A stretch of DNA of 64,000 bases from JAUWOY01 sp034431315 (lineage in GTDB: Bacteria > Chloroflexota > Anaerolineae > VGOG01): the NCBI GenBank assembly GCA_034431315.1, contig DAOUDK010000032.1, positions 1 to 64,000 of the forward strand. The letters are read 5' to 3'. The position numbers were made by a program, and so were the translations under genes. Shown one piece after another: positions 34,423 to 43,265 of this stretch. Every line of letters begins with the position of its first letter. Position 1 is the stretch's first letter. A model generated the notes under the pieces. The model did not search any database, had not been told where the DNA came from, and saw only the letters and a program-made list of their open reading frames with translations.

Positions 34423-36126
34423 TTATATCTCCAGTTTACCTTGAGTACCTTCCGTCTGTTTAACTTTCTGTGCTTGCTTGAATGTTACCGATGTGAAAGG
34501 CATCTTCATTTGTTCGCCGCCTAACAATTGCTCAATGGTGAGTATTTGAATCCTGGGGTAGTCGAGTTGCCATCCAGGGGAGTGGTAAAAGCCTGCCGTA
34601 ATAGCCTCTTTTTCCATTGCACTCGTGGGCAACTCCAAAGTGATAAGCACGCCGATAGCCGCCTTTTCGCGTTCAACTGTTCCGCGTAAATCACGGATGT
34701 CACGACTGCTGACCTTGCCGCTTTTGACCTGCACCAGCACCCGCTTGGGCTTGCGCTTGGCTTCATCAATAAAGGTGATGACTCCATCAATGCCCTTGTC
34801 AGCTCCCTTTTTTCCCCGTCTGCTTCCCTTCTGCCCGCCTGTGGGCCTAGCACGGACAAGAGATAGCGTCCACCATTCAAACTGGAAACGGTTTTGCTGT
34901 GCTAGGTGCTGGGCGGCCGCTACCGACTGCGGCTCCCCAATGACCTTGAAGTTTATCTCAGGGAACATCTGCTTTAGCCGGTACTTCTGCAAAGTAATTG
35001 CCAGATGGGTGATGTCAACACCAATCCAACGACGGCCCAGCTTTTGGGCAACGGCAACCGCAGTCCCGCAACCACAGAAGGGATCGAGCACCCAATCATC
35101 GGTGTTGCTGCTGGCCTGGATGATACGTTCCAAGAGAGCGAGGGGCTTCTGTGTAGGGTAGCCAAGACGTTCTTTGGCTTGCGCGCCAATCGGATGTATA
35201 TCATCCCATGCATCGGGCAGAGCAACACCTGTAATTTCGACCTCATCGGCAAAAAGCTTTAAGCGCGGTACGCCACCCTCCTTTTGAGGCCAGTAAATCA
35301 TGCCCGCAGCATCCAAAGCATCAAGCTTATCCTGCGTTGTCTCAGCTTGAATGCCAAGTTTTTCCAACAGACGTGCCGGTATTGCCCAATGTCGACCTAC
35401 GGCTGTGGGATCAATGCCGCGCCAGGGCTTGCCACTGTATCCCCTTCTTATCCCTGCGCCAGTAAGCGAAATAGCCTGGAATCTCCGCCCTGTGGCAGGA
35501 TCGACCAGCCTGAAGTGCTTCTCAATGTAGTCTTCGCTATGTGGTTTTCTGGGGTCTGTCCACACGAAATCATCTGTCTTGGAATAAAACAGAATGACAT
35601 CATGTACTGGGCCATATCTCTTGGATGACCCATGCGCGAAGGTTCTCTTCCAGATAATCTCGTTGCGGAAATTTGCCGGCCCGAAGATGGTGTCTAGGAT
35701 GATTTTCAGGTAATGACTGGCTGTGGGATCGCAGTGTAGGTAGAGGCTGCCCGTGGGTTTGAGAACGCGATGCAACTCGACCAGTCGGATAGTCATCATC
35801 ACTAAGTAAGCCATCATCTGATTTGTGCCAATGAACTCACGCAGCGCGGCGATCATTCTCGACACATGGTCAGGAGCTTGCGTCACCAACTCGTGGTATG
35901 TTTCCTCAGCCGCCCTATTCCAATGCCAAGTATCATCAAAGGCCGCTATCTGAGCTTCAGATTCCAGGCCACTCTCATCTTTGAATAGCACGTTGTAGGT
36001 GCGTTTGGAGTTGAAGGGCGGATCAAGGTATATCAAGTTGATGCTCTCATCTGCAATGTATTCGTGCAGGATGGGCAGGTTATCGCCATAAAACAAAGTG
36101 TTCTCGGTAATCGGTTTTGCTGCCAT
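34423..36126 (-). CDS. DNA methyltransferase fused to Mrr-like nuclease domain
   Basis: 567 residues. ATG at 36126 after AGGAGTG. Residues 1-380: amino-methyltransferase, with catalytic INLIYLDPPFNSKRTYN near 33 before the AdoMet-binding LDPFCGCGTAVAVAQKLG near 340 (beta-class order), and GYPTQKPLALLERI before it. Residues 420-530: PD-(D/E)xK nuclease of the Mrr type, with KGIDGVITF and VLVQVKSGKV giving the D...QxK core. A Lys/Arg/Gly-rich linker joins them. A single chain that could both modify and cut DNA, so a compact restriction-modification protein is possible; equally it may be a modification-dependent nuclease. No separate specificity subunit is near. It is flanked by attC-like elements on both sides. 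Confidence 0.87.
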   Translation of the reverse strand: MAAKPITENTLFYGDNLPILHEYIADESINLIYLDPPFNSKRTYNVLFKDESGLESEAQIAAFDDTWHWNRAAEETYHELVTQAPDHVSRMIAALREFIGTNQMMAYLVMMTIRLVELHRVLKPTGSLYLHCDPTASHYLKIILDTIFGPANFRNEIIWKRTFAHGSSKRYGPVHDVILFYSKTDDFVWTDPRKPHSEDYIEKHFRLVDPATGRRFQAISLTGAGIRRGYSGKPWRGIDPTAVGRHWAIPARLLEKLGIQAETTQDKLDALDAAGMIYWPQKEGGVPRLKLFADEVEITGVALPDAWDDIHPIGAQAKERLGYPTQKPLALLERIIQASSNTDDWVLDPFCGCGTAVAVAQKLGRRWIGVDITHLAITLQKYRLKQMFPEINFKVIGEPQSVAAAQHLAQQNRFQFEWWTLSLVRARPTGGQKGSRRGKKGADKGIDGVITFIDEAKRKPKRVLVQVKSGKVSSRDIRDLRGTVEREKAAIGVLITLELPTSAMEKEAITAGFYHSPGWQLDYPRIQILTIEQLLGGEQMKMPFTSVTFKQAQKVKQTEGTQGKLEI

Positions 36127-36163
36127 TTGACACTCCTAAGCATTTCACCATCAATTTGCAACA

Positions 36164-36227
36164 AGCCACCTAGCGGTATCCTTCTTTCGGCAAGTCGCTA
36201 AACTGATTAGCGACTTGGTAGGCGGCG
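36164..36227 (-). other. attC-like element b (degenerate)
   Basis: Minus strand: GCCGCCTACCAAGTCGCTAA, a hairpin AAGTCGCT/AGCGACTT, GGATACCGCTAGGTGGC. The R' core is GCTAGGT instead of GTTRRRY. The hairpin and GGTATCCTTCTTTC (on +) recur at 37220. Confidence 0.5.
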
Positions 36228-36231
36228 GCCT

Positions 36232-36981
36232 CTACTCAACGTGAATAAGAGTATAGGTTCTAGACCCGGTGGGGAAATACTCATTCAATGCTCTCAACAG
36301 GAATTCGTCATCGTCTTCTGATGCTGCCCAGATTACACCAGAAACAAAGTCAGCTATTTGCACAAGAGGCTCCGCTCGCGAGTCGAAGAATCGCAAGGTC
36401 GGAGCAACGCGCCGCAGAATAACTTGGTTTTCAGGATTAACAGGCCACTCACCGTGTCTAAGCTGTACCCAGTCTGCTTGCTTTCGGGCTTCCTCTTGTC
36501 GGCTTCCAAGCTGGTCAAACCAGATTTCACCTTTAACATAATGCTGCTTGAGAAAGAGAGCGAATTGACCGATTACTCCCACCCACAAAGTATTAGTATC
36601 CAAGATCTGCCGCCCATCTCCTGTGGTGATGAAGGCAGAGTCCGATGCTTCGTCTTTGCGTACAACTATATTGATTGGCAATATTTCCGACTGCCTGAAC
36701 AGTTCTGATACTGCCCACATTGCTTGTTCGCGCCATTCCTGATGGTCGCTTGACAGTAGAGGATTATTTGATCTCTGCTGATGATGGCCTGGGAAGAAGT
36801 GACTCCATTTAAGCTCACAATCCTTATCGCCGCAAAGCCTGAGTTTAATACTTTCCCATGCCGAAATGAGAGTTTGACGCTTACTTGACTGCACAACAAA
36901 TCCGCCTAGTGCCCAGGTTCTGGACGAACTTGGCCAGCGTGTAGTGCCACGTTCATCACATACCAGAATATATCTCTTCAC
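36232..36981 (-). CDS. DUF3800-type protein
   Basis: 249 residues from GTG 36981 (VKRYILVCDERG); an upstream start at 37029 is possible but adds a non-conserved stretch. DUF3800 proteins begin with a DESG-like acidic motif in an RNase-H-like fold; here it reads CDERGTT. Further family features: LKWSHFFPGHH, a middle Arg/Lys-rich segment, and RAEPLVQIADFVSGVIW near the end. The acidic residues suggest a metal-dependent nuclease. Function unproven; the family is common in mobile and defence regions. Flanked by attC-like elements. Confidence 0.75.
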   Translation of the reverse strand: MKRYILVCDERGTTRWPSSSRTWALGGFVVQSSKRQTLISAWESIKLRLCGDKDCELKWSHFFPGHHQQRSNNPLLSSDHQEWREQAMWAVSELFRQSEILPINIVVRKDEASDSAFITTGDGRQILDTNTLWVGVIGQFALFLKQHYVKGEIWFDQLGSRQEEARKQADWVQLRHGEWPVNPENQVILRRVAPTLRFFDSRAEPLVQIADFVSGVIWAASEDDDEFLLRALNEYFPTGSRTYTLIHVE

Positions 36982-37060
36982 AAGACCTATCCTGCTAAGC
37001 AGTTGACGGATAGCTGTAAATTGGCACATTCAATGAGTCCTCAAAATCTTCAGGCGAGCC

Positions 37061-37203
37061 GCTTAACCAACCGACACCTAATGGCCCCGAGCTCAGCGGC
37101 GTGCGGGTTTGCCACTCACCCAGCAAAGAGAGATGTGACACACAACCAAGACGGACAACAAGAGGATTCTCGATTAGGCGGTCGGCTTCAGCGAGTTGTT
37201 AGC
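37061..37203 (-). other. attC-like element c
   Basis: Minus strand: ACCGCTAACAACTCGCTGAA then GCCGACCGCC, nearly the classic start GTCTAACAATTCGTTCAAGC; far end TGTCGGTTGGTTAAGCGGC with perfect core GTTAAGC. The arms AAGCCGACC and TGTCGGTT can pair. Confidence 0.72.
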
Positions 37204-37219
37204 GGTCCAGGATCCCTGC

Positions 37220-37273
37220 GGTATCCTTCTTTCAGCAAATCGCTGACAGGTCTGCGACTTGGGAGGCGGCAGC
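37220..37273. repeat. Hairpin repeat shared with attC-like element b
   Basis: GTATCCTTCTTTCAGCAAAT, CGC...GCGACTTGGGAGGCGGC. Between it and 37335 there is no gene, so a small empty cassette is possible. Confidence 0.6.
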
Positions 37274-37334
37274 TTGACCATAAACCACCAAATGTGGTTG
37301 TCTGATACCTGGTTACAAGAGTTCGGGCTGTCGG

Positions 37335-37943
37335 CTAGGGCCTCTCGTTATCCTTTTCTATCAGCCCGATCAAGTATTCCAGCTCTTCCATCACACTCGG
37401 TTCGAGACTGGCAAGGTAAAGTTCAGAAGAGTCCAGATAACCTTTGTAAGTATTGATAATTCTTAGCAAAAGCTCAAAGGTTTCCTCGACTTCTCTCATG
37501 TCTATAGGTGGGGTAGCAAAGATGGATGAAGGATCATTCACGTATCTTCTATCAAGGTGAGCTATTGTCCGATTACGGTGTACCCTGACGTTCTCAATGA
37601 ACGAATGCATGCTTGCAAGCTGCTCTCTATGCTCAGATACGGAATGTAAGACTTCCTCTCTGCTAGCATGAGGAAAGGCTCTAGAGTTTTGTTCGCAGCA
37701 ATTAAGTAGATACTCGATGTTTATGGAGCCTCCATGCGGTACAGTCAATCTTGAGAGGGCCAGAACTGCGAACTCTGCACAAGACAAATATGTCGCGGTG
37801 AAAAAATAACGTGCGCTGGTAATTCTACCGTCTTGGTTGGCCTGATGAATACATTTAGCGACTGAAAAGATCAGCCAAGCCCTGCCTAACTGGTCGGACA
37901 GGTAACCCAGGATGTCTTGAATTCTCGTGCTTGATTCGTTCAC
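37335..37943 (-). CDS. HEPN-like protein, possible abortive-infection RNase
   Basis: 202 residues, GTG at 37943 after GGGAGG. Entirely helical. Near residue 122 it has VRVHRNRTIAHLDRR, which fits the HEPN R-x(4-6)-H catalytic motif (RNRTIAH). HEPN proteins such as AbiU2/AbiV-like, RnlA and MNT partners act as RNases in defence. It has no visible antitoxin partner. It lies in the row of cassette-like genes, upstream of DUF3800. Family call is by motif only; the overall protein is not otherwise recognised. Confidence 0.65.
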   Translation of the reverse strand: MNESSTRIQDILGYLSDQLGRAWLIFSVAKCIHQANQDGRITSARYFFTATYLSCAEFAVLALSRLTVPHGGSINIEYLLNCCEQNSRAFPHASREEVLHSVSEHREQLASMHSFIENVRVHRNRTIAHLDRRYVNDPSSIFATPPIDMREVEETFELLLRIINTYKGYLDSSELYLASLEPSVMEELEYLIGLIEKDNERP

Positions 37944-37959
37944 AAGTTGATTGCCTCCC

Positions 37960-38070
37960 TGGCTGCCGCCTAGCTACTTATGGACGGACATTTTTCCACC
38001 TAATCACCCAATTTGGGGTATTATCCATAACAAAAAACCACCGCGCCAGAACTCGGCGGCACGCGGGTTT
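37960..38070. other. Possible end of attC-like element d
   Basis: Minus strand GTAGCTAGGCGGCAGCC just upstream of the HEPN-like gene resembles an R' end (GCTAGGC). Also holds CCACCGCGCCAGAACTCGGC, similar to sequence near 37090. Weak alone. The gap 37944-38178 has no gene. Confidence 0.4.
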
Positions 38071-38178
38071 AACGTAAGCACTTGAACGATGAACCTGGAT
38101 GTACAGCACCCCGCCGGCCATCGCGCCTTAGAAAAAAGCACGATGACCGGCGGGGATGATGGGCTCAGGCTCTGGCTC

Positions 38179-38670
38179 CTACCGCCCAAGCACTTCCTCG
38201 ATAGCCAGCTTGCGACGCGCCCGCTGCGCGCGCCGGTCGGGCGTGGTGAGTTCGAGGGCATCCTTGGGACACCACTTGACGCACTGTGGGCCCTCTTCCT
38301 GGTCTTCGCACAGGTCGCAGATTTCGGCCAGTTTGGTCTCCGGGTTGATCAAGATCGCGCCGAAGTCGCAGGCCTCGATGCACCAGGCACAGCCGTCACA
38401 ACGATTGGCGTCTATGCGGATGATGCCGGTGAGCGGGTCCTGTGACAGCGCGTCGCGCGGACAGGCGATGACGCAAGGCGCGTCCTCACACGTGCGGCAA
38501 GCCACGGATACGATCAAGATTTCCTCGGCCCGCACCGTGCGGATACGGCTGCGATAGGTGTTGAACTCACCCGCCTTGGTGTATGAGCAGATGTACTCGC
38601 ACAACTGACAGCCCACACACTTGCTCGGGTCACACGTGATGTATTGGTACTTGGAAGTTGATGTAGGCAT
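38179..38670 (-). CDS. Four-cluster ferredoxin subunit of the AOR operon
   Basis: 163 residues, ATG 38670 after AGGAG. Iron-sulfur motifs: CVGCQLCEYIC, CRTCEDAPCVIACP, CDGCAWCIEAC and CDLCEDQEEGPQCVKWCP, the pattern of CooF/HycB/DmsB-like electron-transfer subunits with four [4Fe-4S] clusters. It starts nine bases after the AOR stop, so the two form a complex. It probably takes electrons from the tungstopterin subunit to a soluble or Hdr-type acceptor; related pairs (BamB-BamC) occur in class II benzoyl-CoA reductase. Confidence 0.9.
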   Translation of the reverse strand: MPTSTSKYQYITCDPSKCVGCQLCEYICSYTKAGEFNTYRSRIRTVRAEEILIVSVACRTCEDAPCVIACPRDALSQDPLTGIIRIDANRCDGCAWCIEACDFGAILINPETKLAEICDLCEDQEEGPQCVKWCPKDALELTTPDRRAQRARRKLAIEEVLGR

Positions 38671-38679
38671 GGTTTTCTC

Positions 38680-40566
38680 CTATACTCCGATCTCATCGGC
38701 AACGTCATCCATCCCCAATGCGATCAGTTTTTCCTTGGGGATTTGCCCGTCCTTGGTCCAACCTTTGGCCTCGTAGTACAGGTCCTTCATGTACTCCAAT
38801 TCCTCCTCGGTCACCACGTGCCCGGCAGAGGGGCCCTCTTTCATCGGCTCGTGCTGCCAGCGGTAGGGCAGGTGGTCGTCCGCACGGGTCCACCCTTCGC
38901 GGATGTTGAAGGCCTTTTTGATCGTAAAGGCCCGCTCGCCGATCAGATCCACAGCGTCGTAGTCAAACTCCCAGCCCGTGGTGGCGTTGATCAAGTTGGC
39001 GATGGCTGGCCACGCGCCCGCTCGGTCGGCCTTGCCGGTGAAGCAGCGACGGATGAACTTGCACAGCGGCAGCGTGTCGTACACCGCGGCGTATTCCTCG
39101 GTTCCCTTGGCCAATTTGCCACGGGTCTCGTCAACGCTAAAGCGGTCTACCTCTCCCTGGATGTCGGGGTCGTAGGCCGCCGTCCGGTTGTGGCAGGCGC
39201 CGCGCGTGACCACCGCCAGTCCCAGGGCAAAGGTCTTGAGCCCGCGCGCGTCGTAGCCGGGACACTCCAGCCCCTTGATGTGCATGGCCCACTGGTAGGT
39301 CTCGGTGCCGCGCTCTTCGTCAACCTGGGCGCTGGCTTGTTTGGTGCCCAGAGCCAACAGATCGCCGATTCCCTCGCGGTCGCGGATCATCTCGGCCAGC
39401 GTCACCACTGCATCGGCGTTGCCGAAATAGGGCTCGAAGCCGTCGGGGTACTTGTCGCACTTGAAGTCCTCTTTGGTGAAGACACCCCGCTCGAAGGTCT
39501 CCATCGCCCAGGAGATGGTCACGCCGGTGCTCATCGCATCCATGCCGCCCTGATCGCAGATCTCAATGGCCTTGATCGCCGCCTGCAGGTCTTTCAAGCC
39601 GCAGTTGGGACCGACCGCGTACAGGCACTCGTAATCAATGCCGGTCATCGCCCCAGCATACGGCCCATCTTTGGCGCGGGACATCTGCTCGCAGGCGATG
39701 GGGCACTGGGCGCAGGCGATGGTCTTGACGTTGTAATGTTCGTGCAGGTACTCGCCGCTCATCAGCTCGGCGTGCTCAAACACACCCTGCTGATAGTTGC
39801 GCGTGGGGAGCAGCCCCAGGCGGTTCATGTTGAGCACGTTGGCGACCGTGCCCAAAAAACGATACTTCTGGGTGTACGGCCCCTGCGCTGCCTGGACGAT
39901 CTCATAAGACAGCTTTAACAGCGCCTCCGGATCGGCCACGCTGACGCCGTTCGTCCCCCGCACCGAGAGGGCCTTGAGTTTCTTGGACCCCCATACTGCG
40001 CCGTGCCCGGTGCGCCCGGCCTGGCGGCCGTCGTTGGTCACGTTGGCGAACAAGACCTGATTTTCACCGCCCGGGCCGATGGTCGCGGAGCGCACCTGGT
40101 CATCGCCCATCTCCTCCCGGATGGCCTCCTCGGTCTGATATGTCCCCAGGCCCAGCAGATGAGAGGCGTCGCGGAACTCGACCCGGTCGTCGTCAATGAA
40201 GACGTTGACCCAATCCTCACTGGCTCCGTGGATGACGATGCCATCCCACCTGGCACGCTTGAGCGCAATCGTGAGCCAGCTCGACGACATGCTGTCGCCG
40301 ATGAACCCGGTTAACGGCGACTTGGAGGCTATGCCGTATTTTCCCCCCACCGGCACTGGCGTTCCGGCGAAGAGACCGTTGGCGATGCAGATCGGGTTGC
40401 CCGGCGAAAGCGGGTCACATCCTACCTCGATGTTCTCCCAGCAAAGCCGGCTGGCCATGGACACACCGCCGATGTAGATCTTGTACCACTCCTCTGGCTT
40501 GGATTCGACCCAAGTCTTGCGCGTGGTCAGATCAAGGTGAAGAATTTTCCCACTGTAACCATACAT
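38680..40566 (-). CDS. aor: Tungsten aldehyde ferredoxin oxidoreductase family
   Basis: 628 residues, ATG 40566 after AGGAGG. N-terminal domain: YSGKILHLDLTTRKTWVES, YIGGVSMASRLCWEN, then PVGGKYGIASKSPLTGFIGD near 85. Cluster ligands: CAQCPIACEQ near 285 and the later LPLCKFIRRC near 510. HNRTAAYDPD and LECPGYDARG follow the family's pterin-contact regions. AORs oxidise aldehydes, or in other branches reduce acyl or aryl CoA; the substrate is not predictable here. Encoded with its own ferredoxin and a MoaD-like protein, three genes with 2-9 base gaps, so an operon. Confidence 0.93.
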   Translation of the reverse strand: MYGYSGKILHLDLTTRKTWVESKPEEWYKIYIGGVSMASRLCWENIEVGCDPLSPGNPICIANGLFAGTPVPVGGKYGIASKSPLTGFIGDSMSSSWLTIALKRARWDGIVIHGASEDWVNVFIDDDRVEFRDASHLLGLGTYQTEEAIREEMGDDQVRSATIGPGGENQVLFANVTNDGRQAGRTGHGAVWGSKKLKALSVRGTNGVSVADPEALLKLSYEIVQAAQGPYTQKYRFLGTVANVLNMNRLGLLPTRNYQQGVFEHAELMSGEYLHEHYNVKTIACAQCPIACEQMSRAKDGPYAGAMTGIDYECLYAVGPNCGLKDLQAAIKAIEICDQGGMDAMSTGVTISWAMETFERGVFTKEDFKCDKYPDGFEPYFGNADAVVTLAEMIRDREGIGDLLALGTKQASAQVDEERGTETYQWAMHIKGLECPGYDARGLKTFALGLAVVTRGACHNRTAAYDPDIQGEVDRFSVDETRGKLAKGTEEYAAVYDTLPLCKFIRRCFTGKADRAGAWPAIANLINATTGWEFDYDAVDLIGERAFTIKKAFNIREGWTRADDHLPYRWQHEPMKEGPSAGHVVTEEELEYMKDLYYEAKGWTKDGQIPKEKLIALGMDDVADEIGV

Positions 40567-40568
40567 AG

Positions 40569-40853
40569 TTAACCTCCTGCTGATATAGACATCAATATGA
40601 TTCGATCACCATCGCTGGGGCTGTCATCCATCTGACTCGCCTGGATCATTCGCCTGGCATTCAGATTGAAAATGTTGGGAGTCTGCAACGTCTCGCCATC
40701 AGGCTGGATCACGTTCCCGATCATTTTCGGGTACCTGATGCCCAGCGTGCGTACAATGTCACGAAACGTCGTGCCCTCTTCCAGATCCAACGCAATCTCT
40801 TTTATCCCTGCGGCAAGTCTGGAAAGCCCCAGAAGTTCCACTTGAACACGCAC
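40569..40853 (-). CDS. MoaD/ThiS-type sulfur carrier of the AOR operon
   Basis: 94 residues, GTG at 40853 after AGGAGG. Ubiquitin-like fold, ending in SISAGG; the C-terminal Gly-Gly is the site of thiocarboxylate formation. EGTTFRDIVRTLGIRYP and NARRMIQASQMD are family-like. Such carriers give sulfur for molybdopterin. A dedicated copy next to an aor gene is common and suggests a role in the tungsten cofactor of that enzyme. The ribosome site is part of a short heptamer run (TCTTGCC TCCTGCT TCCTGCC on +). Confidence 0.85.
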   Translation of the reverse strand: MRVQVELLGLSRLAAGIKEIALDLEEGTTFRDIVRTLGIRYPKMIGNVIQPDGETLQTPNIFNLNARRMIQASQMDDSPSDGDRIILMSISAGG

Positions 40854-40890
40854 CTCTTGCCTCCTGCTTCCTGCCCCTGTGCCTTATTTG

Positions 40891-41859
40891 CTAACTACTA
40901 ACCGCCACCGGCTGACTGCTAACTGCTAACGTCTCCAGCGCTCGCTCAAAGTCGGCGACGTCGGCCGCCCGGATGGCCGCTTGCAAGAGGTTTCGCAGCC
41001 GGCCTGGGTCGGTAATTGTCGAAAGTTGGTATTCCAGTTGACGATAGGTTTGCACCGATATATCCGGATGAGTGGTTAACACCTCCAGGATCGCTTCTAT
41101 CAACCCTTCGACACGGCCTTCGACCCGTCCCTCAGTCTGTCCCTCGGCCCGTCCCGCTGTCCGTCCCTCGACACGCGCCTCTTCACGGATGCGGCGCAGA
41201 AAGGGAGTGTCCATCATCAGGCCGTGATCTATCGCTTCCAACAGTCGTTCGGTCATTTCCAGTACCTCCTCGTCTCGCATCAGGCTCGTCAGAGCCGCGA
41301 ACAAACGGACACGCTCTCCCTCGTCGGGCGTTTGCTGGATGGTTGTTATCACCTGGGGCAGCACGCGCTCCGGTTCCTCAATGCGCGTCTGCCCGATGAG
41401 GGCCAACAGTGCCGGCCGCCCAAGGCCCAGCAGTTCCTCAGCCTGCATCTGCCACAACCGGACGACCCGGTAACGCCAGGCCAGGGTCAGGCCTCCGTCA
41501 GGGCACTCAAGCTGGTGGCTCCCTTCGTCGTTAGCCCCGGCTCCGTCGCCCACGTAGAGCACAGCGCTGCACAGGTAGCCCGCTCCTTGCTGCGCCAGCC
41601 GGCTGAGGTAGTCGAGCATGCGCAGGGGCATCGGCCGCTCGCTACGCCGGCTCTGGAACTCCACATGCAGCAAAGTGACCCGTCCATCGGCCAGCGTGAC
41701 GCGGAAGACCGTATCTATCCGCAGCGCCCCGGCGGGCAACTCGATGTTTAAGGGCTGGACGTGGCGCACATCGGCGTCGTCCACGTCCAACAGCCAGGTG
41801 GCAAAGTCCAGGGCAAACTCGCTCACCAGCAGCTTGAAGGGGGTGTCGGTCTGGGGCAT
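40891..41859 (-). CDS. Rpn-family PD-(D/E)XK nuclease
   Basis: 322 residues, ATG 41859 after AGAGGCAGGAG (heptamer-derived). Residues 30-130: RIDTVFRVTLADGRVTLLHV then EFQSRRSERPMPLRMLDYLS, the D...ExQ core of Rpn / YhgA-like nucleases. About residues 250-270 there is a run of EGR/EGQ repeats (AEGQTEGRVEGRVEGLIE), as in many Rpn proteins. The last residues, LAVSSQPVAVSS, are encoded by a heptamer repeat (TGCTAAC units at 40896-40932). Rpn proteins promote recombination or act in defence. It lies 19 bases after gap in the same direction. Confidence 0.85.
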   Translation of the reverse strand: MPQTDTPFKLLVSEFALDFATWLLDVDDADVRHVQPLNIELPAGALRIDTVFRVTLADGRVTLLHVEFQSRRSERPMPLRMLDYLSRLAQQGAGYLCSAVLYVGDGAGANDEGSHQLECPDGGLTLAWRYRVVRLWQMQAEELLGLGRPALLALIGQTRIEEPERVLPQVITTIQQTPDEGERVRLFAALTSLMRDEEVLEMTERLLEAIDHGLMMDTPFLRRIREEARVEGRTAGRAEGQTEGRVEGRVEGLIEAILEVLTTHPDISVQTYRQLEYQLSTITDPGRLRNLLQAAIRAADVADFERALETLAVSSQPVAVSS

Positions 41860-41878
41860 CTCCTGCCTCTTGCCTCCG

Positions 41879-42886
41879 CTATTTGCCAGCGATGTAATGG
41901 AACAGGTCGGCCACCCGGCAGGCGTAGGCCCACTCGTTGTCGTACCAGGACACGACCTTGACCAGGTTTCCTGCCACGACCATAGTGGAGAGGGCATCTA
42001 CAGTGGAAGAGGAGGGATCGCCCTTGAAGTCAACGGATACCAGGGGCTCTTCGCAGACGGCCAGGATGCCCTTCATCTTTCCCTCGGCGGCCGCCCTGAA
42101 GGCGTTGTTGATCTCCTCCACCGTCGTGTCCCTTCCCAAAAGGGCCACCACGTCAACGATAGAGACGGTAGGTGTGGGCACCCGCATGGCGATGCCGTGG
42201 AACTTCCCCTTGAGCTCAGGGATAGTCAGGGTCGTAGCGATGGCCGCCCCCGTAGTGGTGGGGATGATGTTCAACGCCGCCGCCCGTGCCCGCCGCAGGT
42301 CTCTATGGGGCAAGTCCAGGATGCGTTGATCGGTGGTATAGGCGTGGGTGGTGGTCATCAGGGCTTTCTCGACGCCGAATTTGTCGGAAAGCACCTTCAT
42401 CACCGGGGCGATGCAGTTGGTGGTGCAGGAGGCATTAGAGATGATGTGGTGCTTGTCCGGGTCGTACTGATCCTCGTTCACCCCCAGGACGATGGTGACG
42501 TCGGGGCCCTTGGCCGGGGCGGAGATGACCACCTTCTTGGCTCCCGCCTCCAGGTGCTTGGCCGCCTTCTCCCTCTCCCTGAAGATGCCGGTTGATTCGA
42601 GGACGTAGTCCACCCCCAGTTCGCCCCAGGGAAGCTGGGCTGGATCGCGCTCGCACAGGAATCTGATCTCCTTGCCATTGACCGCCAGAGCGCCATCTTT
42701 GACCTCGACAGTGCCGGGGAAGCGGCCGTAGTTAGAGTCGTACTTGAGGAGGTGGGCCATGGTAGGCAGATCCCCAATGTCGTTGACCGCCACCACCTCC
42801 AACTCATCGGGGTAGTAGTCCAGCATAGCCTTAAAGGACTGTCGCCCGATGCGCCCAAAACCATTGATGCCGACTTTGACTGTCAT
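41879..42886 (-). CDS. gap: Glyceraldehyde-3-phosphate dehydrogenase
   Basis: 335 residues, ATG 42886 after AAGGAGG. NAD-binding INGFGRIGRQSFKAML; catalytic Cys in SNASCTTNCIAPV (about 153) and His in TTTHAYTTDQRILD; C-terminal SWYDNEWAYACRVADL. Standard length. Oxidises glyceraldehyde-3-phosphate in glycolysis or the reverse. Residue 33 region is VVAVNDIGD with an Asp after the second strand, favouring NAD+. Divergent from the second hdr operon. Its product, or other sugar aldehydes, need not relate to the AOR next door. Confidence 0.96.
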   Translation of the reverse strand: MTVKVGINGFGRIGRQSFKAMLDYYPDELEVVAVNDIGDLPTMAHLLKYDSNYGRFPGTVEVKDGALAVNGKEIRFLCERDPAQLPWGELGVDYVLESTGIFREREKAAKHLEAGAKKVVISAPAKGPDVTIVLGVNEDQYDPDKHHIISNASCTTNCIAPVMKVLSDKFGVEKALMTTTHAYTTDQRILDLPHRDLRRARAAALNIIPTTTGAAIATTLTIPELKGKFHGIAMRVPTPTVSIVDVVALLGRDTTVEEINNAFRAAAEGKMKGILAVCEEPLVSVDFKGDPSSSTVDALSTMVVAGNLVKVVSWYDNEWAYACRVADLFHYIAGK

Positions 42887-43009
42887 TTAACTCCTCCTTC
42901 GTTGAATTGTTACGAATGTCACTGGCGATATTATACCACATCTTTTTCCTCAAAGCAAACTCGCTTTTCCGGCCCTTTTACGAAGCCCACAGATATGGCG
43001 GACAGCGCC

Positions 43010-43038
43010 TTGACAAAATCGGTCAACTATGCTATCAT
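43010..43038 (+). promoter_or_regulatory. Promoter of Hdr operon 2
   Basis: TTGACA (43010-43015), 17-base spacer, TATCAT (43033-43038). The 379-base gap 42887-43265 otherwise holds no gene; a leader of about 220 bases precedes the ATG. Confidence 0.7.
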
Positions 43039-43265
43039 TCTGCCTTGGTGTGCCAGCGTCCTGCCCGCAGCCTCGCATCACGGGGGAAGGGATACCCCGG
43101 TTGGTTGGCCCCACGTCGTTGCTCTGGAGCAGGATGGGTTGATGACCATGGTGATGATTGAAGACCACTCGCCAAAGCATCGGCGGGGATGATGGCTGCG
43201 GAGGTACAGAGCGGAAGTTTTTGTGTCTTTGCTTGTATGGCCGAGGAAGGGGTATTGGAATCTCA

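Noticed and set aside
43158..43265. Longer N-terminus of the giant HdrA starting at 43158
   Set aside because: The extra 36 residues are Gly/Cys/Arg-rich and not HdrA-like; the protein begins naturally at 43266.
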